From a virus: a DNA stretch of 47,906 nucleotides. The first letter of the stretch is position 1. Each line of letters opens with the position of its first letter. This document shows positions 13,313 to 23,200 of this stretch, piece after piece. A model generated the notes under the pieces. That model was not told the origin of the DNA. It was given only the letters and a program-made list of their open reading frames with translations, and searched no databases. Location of the stretch: IMG/VR virus record IMGVR_UViG_3300045282_000052, positions 1 to 47,906 of that record; one strand, given 5' to 3'. Both the position numbers and the translations under genes were made by a program.

Positions 13313-13954
13313 ATGTCTCCCAACGATCTTATCGGAAAAAAGTTCAACCGTCTAACAGTCATCAGGACGTGGACTGTCCCGAAGAGAAGGATATGCGAAG
13401 TCGTTTGCGATTGCGGCTCTGTCAAGTCCGTTCGTCTTGATGCTCTTACAAAGGGAACCACGAAATCTTGCGGCTGTCTTAACAAGGAAATGATTAGGCC
13501 GGGCAACGTCACTCATGGAAAATCGAAATTAAAAGCTTATGCCGTCTGGAATGGCATGATCCAGAGATGCACAAATAAAAACCTGAAGGGGTTTATGCTG
13601 TATGGAGGTCGAGGGATTTCCGTCTGCGAACGATGGAGGAAGTCATTTGCTGATTTCCTCTTCGACATGGGAGATAGGCCATCCAATCGGCACAGCATTG
13701 AAAGAATCGATAACAACGGCAACTACGAGCCTGGGAATTGTTGCTGGGCGACCGCCAAGGAGCAGAGCCTAAACCAAAGAAGAAGCCGGTTGATTGAGTT
13801 CAAGGGCGAGACTCTTAACTTGTGCGTCTGGGCGACGAGATACGGCATGAGCGACGGTCTTCTTTGGAGTCGTCTTAACGCAGGATGGAATATGGCTGAC
13901 GCATTGGAGATTCCGCCAAAGAAAGGACGCAATCAATATGAAAGTCGTCGATAA
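13313..13954 (+). CDS. HNH-type homing endonuclease with N-terminal zinc ribbon
   Basis: 213 residues after a CAAGGAG site. Residues 8-60 form a beta-ribbon (FNRLTVI..., VVCDCG, SCGCL). The catalytic part has YAVWNGMIQRCTN, YGGRGISVCERW, SIERIDNNGNYEPGNCCWAT, the typical HNH/AP2-associated phage homing nuclease pattern. A C-terminal helical module (residues 160-205) resembles a nuclease-associated DNA-binding segment. Overlaps the following HNH gene by 17 bp, which is odd for independent mobile genes. Confidence 0.88.
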   Translation: MSPNDLIGKKFNRLTVIRTWTVPKRRICEVVCDCGSVKSVRLDALTKGTTKSCGCLNKEMIRPGNVTHGKSKLKAYAVWNGMIQRCTNKNLKGFMLYGGRGISVCERWRKSFADFLFDMGDRPSNRHSIERIDNNGNYEPGNCCWATAKEQSLNQRRSRLIEFKGETLNLCVWATRYGMSDGLLWSRLNAGWNMADALEIPPKKGRNQYESRR

Positions 13955-14219
13955 GAAATTGCTGCGCAAAGTGTCCGAGAGGGTTATTTGCGAGAACTGC
14001 GGCAGGCCAGGACCAACTGATCCTCACCATTTATTTACGCGCGGCTCTGGCAGAGTAGACGTTTCCGAAAATCTTTTGGCACTTTGCCGTGAGTGCCATA
14101 ACGGATTTCATTCATGCGGAAAGCCGAGCCGGAATGAATTGCTGGCTATCTCCGCAAAGAAACACAAGACCACTCCAGAGAAGATAATGGCGAAGGTCTA
14201 TCGACTGAGGAGAAAGTGA
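13938..14219 (+). CDS. small HNH protein, 93 aa
   Basis: Contains CENCG, then DPHHLFTRGSG, SENLLALCRECH and NGFH: an HNH core with two zinc pairs and no extra domains. This class includes phage recombination or replication endonucleases as well as homing enzymes. Starts within the previous HNH gene and is coupled by overlap to the next gene. Confidence 0.8.
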   Translation: MKVVDKKLLRKVSERVICENCGRPGPTDPHHLFTRGSGRVDVSENLLALCRECHNGFHSCGKPSRNELLAISAKKHKTTPEKIMAKVYRLRRK

Positions 14220-14605
14220 TGCAATCAGTTCACGGCACCGCTCGCCTCTCCGATGACGGCAAAGTCTTAACCGTCACCACGAACGTCAAGAAGGGCAAGC
14301 GGTTCGTCGAGAAGACCGAGGAGTACGCGGTCGCAGACGCCAAGCCTGATCCCTCCGTGGCCTTCCCGGTGTTCTCGCTGACGAAGAAGGACGGGACGGT
14401 TTATCATGTCGGCGTCAATGAATATGGGCCGTTCTGTGATTGCCCGAACGCCATCATCAGGGAGAAGTACGGGGCAGTCGATTACTGCAAGCACGTTAGG
14501 ATTCTCCAGCGTGCATCGCTCTTACCGAAGGATCACCATGCCAACCGCAACCAAGAAGAAACGCAAGGAATCCCCGAACTCGAAGGCGATCAAGGAACTC
14601 CGTAG
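14219..14605 (+). CDS. SWIM-type zinc protein, 128 aa
   Basis: ATG at 14219 is preferred over GTG at 14216 for better spacing from AGGAG. Residues 60-100 contain FCDCPNAII...VDYCKHV, the CxCx(n)CxH layout of SWIM zinc fingers, which bind DNA or proteins. The C-terminus is Gln/Glu-rich. The role in this phage is unknown. Confidence 0.7.
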   Translation: MQSVHGTARLSDDGKVLTVTTNVKKGKRFVEKTEEYAVADAKPDPSVAFPVFSLTKKDGTVYHVGVNEYGPFCDCPNAIIREKYGAVDYCKHVRILQRASLLPKDHHANRNQEETQGIPELEGDQGTP

Positions 14606-14900
14606 GCTTGGCTTCGAGGCCGGGATGGTTGAGCAGACGATCCCGAAAACTTGGATTAAGCGTGACTTGTTCGGATGGATGGACATCCTCGCCTTCAACG
14701 GCACGAACACGATTGGCATTCAGGTCACGTCTGGAGGCGGGTCGAAGGGCGAGAGCAACCGCAATGCCCGCCGCGCCAAGATACTGGCCGAGCCGAGGGC
14801 GTTGCTCTGGATCAGGGCCGGGAACTTGTGCGAACTCTGGAACTATGACGCGAACGGGGTTCTTCAGCGTGAGGAGATCGTGGAAGGAGACTTTCAGTGA
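14538..14900 (+). CDS. PD-(D/E)xK-like nuclease or resolvase fold, atypical active site
   Basis: 120 residues from ATG 14538 (AAGGATCACC upstream). Helix SKAIKELRRLGFEAGMVEQ is followed by FGWMDILAF and TIGIQVTSGG, the strand-turn-strand of the restriction-like fold, but with Gln-x-Thr where Glu-x-Lys is expected. The later ALLWIRAGNLCELW strand matches the fold end. It could be a divergent Holliday-junction or nickase-type enzyme of the kind common in actinophages, or an inactive DNA-binding relative. Confidence 0.6.
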   Translation: MPTATKKKRKESPNSKAIKELRRLGFEAGMVEQTIPKTWIKRDLFGWMDILAFNGTNTIGIQVTSGGGSKGESNRNARRAKILAEPRALLWIRAGNLCELWNYDANGVLQREEIVEGDFQ

Positions 14901-15214
14901 TTCAGAATAATCTCTTTGACTCCGTTGCTGGCCAGCAAGCCAAAGAAGAAGGCATGGCAAAAGCAGCCGAGAACGCAGCCTCTCTTCTTGAAATCGCTCA
15001 ACGCATCGCCGTTCGACTGGCTAGTCAACATCCTGACCGGGAAACTGATATGGACGAAGTAGGAATGGAGTTGTTCCGAATCGGCATCAAGACGCTTGGC
15101 CCGGCAGCAGGGAGCGTGTTCAAGGGCGGTCAATGGCAATTCACCGGCAAGCGTCTCAAGAGCGCCCGCAAGAAGAACCATAGCCGAGAGATCAAAGTGT
15201 GGCGACTCAAGTGA
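14897..15214 (+). CDS. hypothetical phage protein, 105 aa
   Basis: GTG start overlapping the previous stop (GTGA). Starts MIQNNLFDSVAGQQAKEEGM; the C-terminal half has GPAAGSVFKGGQWQFTG and a basic Arg/Lys tail, like a winged-helix segment found in a widespread small phage family. Probably DNA-linked, given context; not proven. Confidence 0.7.
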   Translation: MIQNNLFDSVAGQQAKEEGMAKAAENAASLLEIAQRIAVRLASQHPDRETDMDEVGMELFRIGIKTLGPAAGSVFKGGQWQFTGKRLKSARKKNHSREIKVWRLK

Positions 15215-15423
15215 TGGGACTTAACTGGCTGCGCCTGGTCTACTGCGGAAGTTGCGGCTGCGTCCGGAGCATCAACGAACATCCGTGTCCTGATTGCCGA
15301 GACGTTCAGTTTGGACTTTACCCGAATGTCCTTTACACGCACGGATGGCTCAAGAGGCAGGCGAATAAGCCGTTTGTTCAAGGGGAGTTGTTTGAACCAT
15401 GCTCCTCAGAATCGCCGTCGTGA
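15214..15423 (+). CDS. small zinc-ribbon protein, 69 aa
   Basis: From ATG 15214 (GTG 15199 in the same frame is the alternative). It has CGSCGCVRS and HPCPDCRD, a four-cysteine ribbon, followed by a Phe/Leu/Tyr-rich part. It overlaps both neighbours. No family assigned. Confidence 0.6.
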   Translation: MGLNWLRLVYCGSCGCVRSINEHPCPDCRDVQFGLYPNVLYTHGWLKRQANKPFVQGELFEPCSSESPS

Positions 15424-15638
15424 TGCTGGAGACTGAACTGGCCGTGAAGCTGGCCGCGTTCGATCCCGTTCGCAAGGTCCATCGCTGCCTCTGGTGTCCC
15501 AAGCGATACCTCAAAGGCGACTACTACCACGGCAAACGAGATTTTCTTCTCGAAGTCGCTTATTCTCTGGGCGAACTTGAAGATTGGGGATGGCTCAGGG
15601 ATTTGGAGCGAAAAGAGTTTTTGGAGGAATACGGATGA
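15399..15638 (+). CDS. hypothetical protein, 79 aa
   Basis: Starts MLLRIAVVMLETELAVKLAAF; contains HRCLWCPKR (a single CxxC pair) and an acidic Trp-rich end. Overlaps the previous gene by 25 bp and the next by 4 bp. The dense packing supports translation; function unknown. Confidence 0.6.
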   Translation: MLLRIAVVMLETELAVKLAAFDPVRKVHRCLWCPKRYLKGDYYHGKRDFLLEVAYSLGELEDWGWLRDLERKEFLEEYG

Positions 15639-15811
15639 AGGTTCCAGTCGTCAGAATACGTGCAAAGATAGGAGTTCATGAATTCGACGCCAGAGGTCCA
15701 GAAGCGTCGGTTCGTAATGCTTATGAAATGTTCCTTTCCTCCATTTCCGAGAAGACTGTCAAAGATAAAGACGAGTCAATCGCCGTTGACACGAAAAAGG
15801 AGCAGCAATGA
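15635..15811 (+). CDS. hypothetical protein, 58 aa
   Basis: Starts MKVPVVRIRAKIGVHEFDARGP after TTGGAGGAATACGG. Short strand-helix pattern (VRNAYEMFLSSISEK), not recognised. Overlaps the neighbours by 4 bp on each side. Confidence 0.65.
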   Translation: MKVPVVRIRAKIGVHEFDARGPEASVRNAYEMFLSSISEKTVKDKDESIAVDTKKEQQ

Positions 15812-16269
15812 ACTTCGTTAAGACTCGCCCAAACATAGAGGCCATGACCACGGATGAACTGGTACACTTTTTGAACGAGCCGAGAAAGTGTACCGGGTGC
15901 GGAATCGAGAAGCTGAATTTCGACTTCTCGATCACCACCGAGCGAGGCAAGAAGGTCGCCCGCTCCCGGTGCAAGGTCTGCATGGCTAAGTATTACCAGA
16001 CGGTAGCAGACAGAAAGAAACATGGGCCACCGAAACAAGGCCAACTTTCCAAGCGGGACAGGGACAACAAGAGGACCGCTGTTAAGGCTAAGGCCAAAGT
16101 GACGTTTTCTGTTGTTCGTGACTCGCTTGGCAGCGCCGTTATTTGGCGTGTTCTCCGAAGTTTCAACGGATGTAAGCCGAAGCAGGTCGATTTTTTTATA
16201 CACGAACAGTCCGCCGAGGCCGAGGCGAAGAGACTGAATGAACTTTTCAACCCAACCCAAGGAGAATGA
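15808..16269 (+). CDS. zinc-module protein related to HNH N-termini, 153 aa
   Basis: Residues 27-62 carry CTGCGIEKLNFDF...RCKVCMAKYY, the same CxxC...F...R-CKxC module found at the N-terminus of the HNH gene at 32801. The rest has a lysine-rich linker and a C-terminal alpha/beta part but no HNH core. It may be a DNA-binding protein or a nuclease relative that lost its catalytic domain. AGGAG upstream. Confidence 0.65.
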   Translation: MNFVKTRPNIEAMTTDELVHFLNEPRKCTGCGIEKLNFDFSITTERGKKVARSRCKVCMAKYYQTVADRKKHGPPKQGQLSKRDRDNKRTAVKAKAKVTFSVVRDSLGSAVIWRVLRSFNGCKPKQVDFFIHEQSAEAEAKRLNELFNPTQGE

Positions 16270-16271
16270 TT

Positions 16272-16916
16272 ATGTGCGAAGACGAAGGCAGCGGCACTCC
16301 GATCAACCTGGACTCTTACAGTATCCGCTTGCGGATCAACGATGGCGTCGGTTCCACGTTCATGCCGAACAACAGTTACGATCTCACTATCGACGTTCTG
16401 AAGGATGGCGTCCCGACCGACGACAACGTTTTCCTTCCCAATGTCAGTTTCACCTGCACCGACACGGGCGCAACCCTGCCGACGACGTACCAGTTTGTTG
16501 AAGGCGACAATGGCACACATGTTCTGCCGATCACGTTTGGCACCTTGGGAACGTGGTCGCTGGTCGGTTCGGATTCAGTCAAGCCGACGACCTATGAGGT
16601 CATCTTTACCATCGCGGACTTCTTCAGGTTCACGATAGAAGGGCCGCTAAGTCCGGAGCCGAACGAGGCGAACAGTTACACGGTTACTTGTGTCAAGAAT
16701 AATCAGACATGCACGGATGGTTCGTGGTTGCCGAGCGTTGTCTTCGAGGTTGACGATGACCCAAACGCCAACCTGCCCGGCCAGTACACATTTTCCGAAG
16801 GCGATGCTGGGATTGCGTCCTTCGATGTTGTAATTAGCGTAGCGCAGCCAATGGCCCTGGGAGTAATCGAAGTTGGGGGCGGCGGCGCTTTCAAATGGAT
16901 TTACCTTTGGCAGTAA
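16272..16916 (+). CDS. tandem Ig-like (BIG-type) beta-sandwich protein
   Basis: 214 residues; ATG 16272 is favoured over 16266 because it sits seven bases from AAGGAG. Two repeats of the same pattern are visible: first half NSYDLTIDVLKDG...VSFTCTDTGATLPTTYQFVEGDNG; second half NSYTVTCVKNNQTC...VVFEVDDDPNANLPGQYTFSEGDAG (each split across its domain). Both end in a GxxSF or GTW-type strand. Such Ig-like pairs usually decorate virions or bind surface glycans, so finding one at the end of the early-strand block is unusual. Confidence 0.7.
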   Translation: MCEDEGSGTPINLDSYSIRLRINDGVGSTFMPNNSYDLTIDVLKDGVPTDDNVFLPNVSFTCTDTGATLPTTYQFVEGDNGTHVLPITFGTLGTWSLVGSDSVKPTTYEVIFTIADFFRFTIEGPLSPEPNEANSYTVTCVKNNQTCTDGSWLPSVVFEVDDDPNANLPGQYTFSEGDAGIASFDVVISVAQPMALGVIEVGGGGAFKWIYLWQ

Positions 16917-16928
16917 TAGGAGGAAAAG

Positions 16929-17195
16929 ATGGACCCGCAAGTCGCCGCCAGGATCGCTTGCCACGATCAGAAGATTCAAGAGCAAATGGAATGCTTCAAA
17001 CGAACGTTTGACACGGACCCGCAAAAGGTCTACGAGGTCATGCGCCAAACGACCTTGTTTCTGAAAGACCAGGAAGCAATTGCGAATGCGACCAAATATG
17101 GCCCGGCGATGATGGCGACTTCGATGGCCGGGATAGGAATGTACCTTCTTTACGAGCATCTTGCCAGATGGGAAGACGAGGCCAAGGAAAGCTAA
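16929..17195 (+). CDS. hypothetical protein with one possible membrane segment, 88 aa
   Basis: Starts MDPQVAARIACHDQKIQEQ after GGAGGAAAAG. Residues 55-78 (AMMATSMAGIGMYLLYEHL region) form a hydrophobic stretch that could span a membrane, preceded by a charged helical N-terminus. It could be a small membrane protein or minor structural protein. It is the last + strand gene and ends tail-to-tail with the giant - strand gene, overlapping it by 4 bp. Confidence 0.65.
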   Translation: MDPQVAARIACHDQKIQEQMECFKRTFDTDPQKVYEVMRQTTLFLKDQEAIANATKYGPAMMATSMAGIGMYLLYEHLARWEDEAKES

Positions 17196-17205
17196 CGCGG
17201 CCTCG
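17177..17205. terminator. inverted repeat across convergent stop codons
   Basis: CGAGGCC (17177-17183) pairs with GGCCTCG (17199-17205) around a 15-nt loop that contains both convergent stop codons. It is symmetric, so it could slow transcription in both directions, though no T-run follows on either strand. Confidence 0.4.
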
Positions 17206-20200
17206 CCCGTCTCGGCTCATGAACCTGAATCGACATGCCAAGAAGACCCAGCAGACTAACCGCAGTCCCCTTCGGCATTCCAAGATCAACCATCGCTTCG
17301 TAAACGTCCCGCGCGAACAGCGGCGTAGTAACCTGCATCGCTGTCTGCGCGGGCGTTACTCTTTGGCCGACAACGTTCTGGCCGGTCAACTGGTCCAAAG
17401 CGGCTCCAGGGATGGGGGCCAGCTTGCCCCTCGCGAACCTTCCTACCACGCTCGCGGTATCATCTCGACCGAAAGCAACCGGCGCTCGCAAGGAACGAAC
17501 AACTCCGGTGTTCGTCTTGGTCGATTGGCTGAATACGCGGCTCAAAAAGGTTCCCGTGTTGGCAAGCCCGCCCGTGAAGTCAAGGCGAGTGTTGCCCATC
17601 TTCAGTTTGAGAAAGTCGGTCGCTCGCGGGTCTTTCTCGAAGGTGAACCCGGCAGCGGAGGCCAAGCCGACCACGACGCCAAGGCCAACGGCAAGACGGG
17701 CGTATTCCTTGGCAACTTCAAGGCGGGCACGCGGGGCTGAGGTTCCGATCTGGGTCCACAAGGGCTGGCCGAGGAGCAGTTGAAACCGGGAGATCGCCCA
17801 CTTGGGAGCGAAGAACGTATGGTTTAACAGCGTGGCGGCTGGCTCCATCTTGCCAAGCGGCCCTCGCCCGGTGGAGACATTGGCCCAATTCGCGATGATA
17901 CTGGCCTCCGCTGGCGTCAATTTTCCATTGGTCGATAAGGATTCCGCCATTCCCTTGAACGTGTCGAAGCGAATCCGGTTGAGGATGGTCTGATAAGCCC
18001 GCTCGGAAGCCCTCGTGATATGGCCGACCACGGGAACCTTGCCGATCACGTTGGAAAGAAATCCTTCCTCCCTGCCACTCGACTTTCCTTCCGTGCTGCT
18101 GGTTATCTCAAGGCCAGCCGGTTCCGCAACCTTGAACATCGGATCGTGCCGGATTTCATAGAGCGCCCGCTGGGCCACGTCTTCCGAGAAGAACGACCGG
18201 AACATCTCCGGGATCGCCTTTGAGGTTCGGACGGGGTGAGACAACATCCCGACCATGCCCTGCCGAAGAAGCGGGAAGTCAATCGAGGCCATCAGGGACT
18301 TCGGAATACTGACCGCTTCCCCGGCCATTCGCAGAGCCTTGACCGGCCACGGGGCACGGGCCTCCCGGTCCTTTTGCAACTGCGTCTTTATCTTGGTTTT
18401 GATCCTCGTCAACTCGAAGTCGATATCCGAAGGCTCGCCCGGCTTGACGGTGCCTGCCTTTTCTGCGGCGTCAAGTTTGTCCTGAAGCTCCTTGATCTTG
18501 GCGGATAGTTCAGCAATCTCGACCTTTTCAGCCTCGGTCAGCGGACGGCCTAGTGCGGCTTCCTTGCTCTTGAGCAAACCGCGAAGGGAGAAGTCTTCGG
18601 CAATCAGGAGCCGCCGCAATCGGAATGAGCGGCCCGCTTCGCTGCCAGACAGGGACGCGGCTTTATCGGCCTTGTCGAGTAGTTCAGACAACTCGCGTTC
18701 CCTAACATCGTGGCCGTTGATAGTGGCTTCGTCGGCCTTTTGAGCGAACGACCGCACAAAATCCAGCATGGCCCGCTCGTGTTCATTGCGCAGAGCCGTC
18801 ATGTGGTAATCGAGCAGCGCGTTCTCTTCTGCCGTTGCCGGACGAGGGTTCTTGTTCAATTCTTCCACGAGGCGACTTGCTGCCGTTGGGTCTTTTTCGA
18901 GGGCATCCATTGCCTTCTGCCAAACCTCCGGGTCCGAGCGAGCTTCTTGTGCGAGGATCGGTTCCTTGCCCATCTTGACTCGCTCGGCATCGACGTGTTC
19001 GTAGGCCAAGGCTGTCAGTCGCCCTGGTCGTCCTGCTCCGGAGGCGTCTGGTTGTCCGCCGCTGGGGAGGATTCTCCGCTCGGCTGCTGTGACGGGTCGG
19101 CCAAATCCAGATTCGGCGGGTGATTTCGGCATCATTTCTTCGCGAATATATTTGGCTAGGTCGGCTCTACCATTCTGCTCTGCCTCCTTTGCAATATTTT
19201 CAAGTTGGCTCTTTGGGGAAGAGTCGAATATCCATTGGATGTTAAAGGTTTCGGCTTTCTTCCAGTCTTCCGCCGACATTACTCCTGATCGCTCTCCTCC
19301 GGAAGTGTCTGGTTGTCTTCCGTTGGCGGCATCTCGGCCTGCTGGTTCTCCTGTTCTTGGGGGAGCGGCGGCGGGCGCATTCCCTGCTGTCCTGGACTCA
19401 GCGGACGGAGCGGCTTCAGCGCCTTGAGGGGCTTCAGCATCCCGACCGACTTCAGGAGCCGCAACCTCTGAATGAGCTTCCCTTTCAACTTCACTTTTAA
19501 CGCCTGCAACGTCTTCGCGTACTTTGGCGGGCGCAAGCCCGGAAGACCGCGCGGCAGCGAGAGCTTCAGCTTCGGCATTGGCTATCTCCTCTGGAGTTAC
19601 TCGCGCCAAGTATTCAATCGCTTCTTGCGGAGAATGCCCGGCATCCTTGAATACTTTCATTATTTCGACAAGCGTCTGCTGTTCGGACTCTTGGCTCTGT
19701 GGACGCTTGGCCCTCTCCTCGAAAATACGGTCGAGGGCCAAGTCCAGTTCCTTGCCGTACTTATTGGCGATGAATTGCTCGCCTAGTACCCGCCCGCTGG
19801 CTGCGTTGCTGGTTTGCTTAGGTATAACGACATGATGGAAAACCGCATCGTCAGACATCGGATGGGGCGTATGCGAATCAGCCATCTTCTCTCTTATCGT
19901 CTCCCACGACCAACCTTTCTCGCCAGGGGATTGCTTCGCTCCGGCAGCTAAATCTTGCCGACTGCCTTCAAGATGGCCGCTCTGAATCATTTTGCCGACT
20001 TGTTTCTTGAACTCGGTAAGTGTCACATCTCCTTGGAGCCTGTCCTTGACCGCATCATAAAGATCACTGATAAAAACCTTGTGAACTGTTGGGCCAGTAA
20101 AAGGCTCATTCCCGAAATGATCGATGATGTTTTGGCCTGCTTCGTGAATGAGTCTAGCAAAAGCCTGAGCGTCATGCAGTGACACTTTCTCTGTTAATAT

Positions 20201-23200
20201 CCTCCTGCCGGTTGCGTTGCTGCTGGCTGAGGCAGGTGCATTGGCCCCGACGTTGGCTTCGTTGCCGGGCCGATTAACTTCGGGCTGCCCGGTGGGCGCT
20301 TGCCCGGCTGAGGCTGGAGGGCTTCCTTGGTCCGGAGCAACAGGCCCAGCCCCTTGCCCTGCGTTTGGTGCGGCTTCACCTTGAACGGCTGACGGCCCCG
20401 CAGCCTCGCTAGGACGCTGGAGATCGGTTCCACCGATATTTGCTTGACCTTCTTCGGGTCCAACTTTAGTAATGCCGCGAAGTTCGCCACGCGCCCTTTC
20501 CCCACGAGCTTCTCGTTCGGACTTATGAGCTTTAAGCCCTGCTTCTGCTTGTCTAACATCGGTGCCAACTCCAAAAGAGAAATCTGCTCCTATTAAATGG
20601 GAAACGCTCCCATCCTTTTCTTCGACGACGATTATCGTCTCGCGGAGAATCTGCCTTGCCGTTTCAAGTTGCTGTCTAAGAACTTGCGGATCGCCGCCCC
20701 GGTGCAGGAACTCGTCTCCCTTTTCGTGGTAGGCATCCACGCCCGCCGCCTTCAGCGCCTCGGCCTTGGCGTTCAACAGGGCATCGCCAGCCGCATAACC
20801 GAAGCGGTCATTGAAAGCTTTCAGTCCGTCCGCATCCGAGAAGCCGACGACGGGAGATTTCGGAGCCTCATCGAAGGCCCGCTTGTTCGGAAGATCGACC
20901 GTCTGCGAGGTCAGCAGTTCCTTGCGGGCTTCCTCATGCGTCATGTCGGCAACGCGGCGGCGCTCGCCTTGACGCCTTTCGACCGGAACTTCAACGGTTT
21001 GCTGGCGGCGTTCGGCTGATCTTTGCCCCATCGTTGCGACCAGTTCGACGGGAGGCAATCCAAACTCGGCCCGCTTCGTGTTCAGCGCGTCAACCGTTTC
21101 TTTTAACTTGGCGAAGTCCGGGGCCGACCCTTCACCCTTATACCGAACCTGCTTCAGAGCCGGGTCCATCTTCGGAGCGTTCTTGTTGTAGACTTTGGCA
21201 ATGCCTTCTCGTTCCTGAATAGTTCCGCCCGATTTCTCGATAGCGTTGCGGTCAAAGACGAGTGTTGCCGTTCCCTTCTCCGCGTTCGCATTCGACCTTT
21301 CGTGAGCCGGACCTAACTTCGATCCAGCCGTATCCGCCCACGTATCGATTGGCCGCATGGTGCCGCCTTCGAGGACTCGCTGGGCATCCCGAACAGACTC
21401 CTTCGGAGACTTGTAACTCAGCGTGTGGAACAACAGATTTTCAGGGGCTTGCGAACTTCGGCGACTTCGGTGCAGCCTTTCAGCAAGAGTCTGATGCGAT
21501 TCCATCGCAGCCGTCAACTCTGTTGCTGCCCGTTGCCTGCGATCTTTGGCAATTTGGGTGTCACCGCCCTCTGATTGTGCCGCACTATGCTCTTTTTGGG
21601 CAGCGTCAACTCTCTCGCGGGAAGCTGTCAATTCTGCGGATCGAGAAGCATCCATTCGCGGGTAGGAGGATTGTGAACTCTGCCCGCTCCCTTGCGCAGC
21701 CGCACCTTCCGCAGCAGCCTCGGTACGAAGTCGGTCTACCTCCGGAAGCGCCTGCTTATACGCTTTGTCCAACTCTCTGACTTTTGCCTTGGCCTCCGCA
21801 ATCTCTTTCGGGTTAGGGTTCACAAACTCCCTGGAAAGTCGCCGAAGATTAGCCTTTGCCTCGTCGAGTTGCCGATAAATCAGCCTTGATTGATTTTCTG
21901 CGGCATCTGATCGCTCCCTGGCCGTCATTGGTGGCTTAGCAGTCTGCCCAGGAACCCCCTGATTTGCCCCCGTCCCGGCATTCGGAGCGGTTTCGGCGGG
22001 ACTTCGGTTGCCTTGCGAGTTCCTGCCTTCCTGCTGCATCCTGGCCTGCTCATTGGCCAATCCAGTGTTGGCCTGATCGGGAGTCATTGGCGAATCGACC
22101 CGCGTGGCGGTTTCTGGGAGAGCGTCGGCTTGCGTTGCGGCAAATCTCCGGAGCAGAGGGTCAACTGCCGGGTTCTCGGAATACTGCTTCATGACCTCCC
22201 TGGCTTGCGATCTCGTCATGTTCGGGTTCTTGGCAAGGGCGTCTGCCATTGTTTTTTGGACGGCCTGAATTGCCTCGGCTGTGACCGACCTCGGCAAGCC
22301 GTTTTCGGACTGCTGGCGGGTATAGTCAAGGAAAGCGTCTGCATGTGCGCGGCCATTTTGACCCTCGTGCAAGGCTCCGAATGCTGAAAAGGTAAGAGCG
22401 GTAATCGCGGCCTGCTGGAACGCATTCTCCCTGCCGCCCGGTTTATCCCAATCGCGAACCAGTTGACCAATGGAACCGTACCCCGTCTCCCGACTGCGTA
22501 AGCCTACCAGCGTAGAGGCAACGTCGGCTGCTTGCTGCTCGGCAAATCCAATCGGGCCAGCGGCCCCGATCCGAGTTGCCATCGCTCGCATTCCGGTTCC
22601 GCGAGCAAGTCCGCTGGTCTGGCCGCCAAGCGATCCAAGAATAGCGACGTTGACCATTCCAAGGGCAAAGGCCGAAGGAAGACCTTCGATGTCCATTGGG
22701 TCGCGTCCAGCTTGGACATTATTCTGGGTCCATTCCGGTGCCCACATACCCGGCATCATGGCGGTAGTCGCGCCAACCCGGACTCCGGCTCGTCCCGCTT
22801 CGCCCGCCATGACAAGCGGAGAAGCAGCGCCTCGTCCGGATGCCCCGGCCAAATCTCCCAACTCGCCGCCAAGACCAATAGCCCTTGCACCGCGACCGAT
22901 AACTCCGGGGGCCTCGGCAGCAGCGCCAATCGCCCTACCAGCCAACCCAGCTTCCCCGGCCATCGCCGCCACGCGCAGGCCGAAATGACCAACTTCCTCG
23001 GCAACTCCTCGCTGGCCTTCGAGTTCGCGCGAACGCTCGACTTGAGCAACGATGTCATAGTCGCCAGATTCGGCCCGGTGTTCGGCAATCCTGGCGGCTG
23101 CTCGCTGGTACTGGACTTCGATTCTCGTGTTGTGGTAATTGCTGGCCAAAGGCATCGCCTGAATTGCCGTGTGGACGGCGGGAGGGGACCAATCTCGGTG

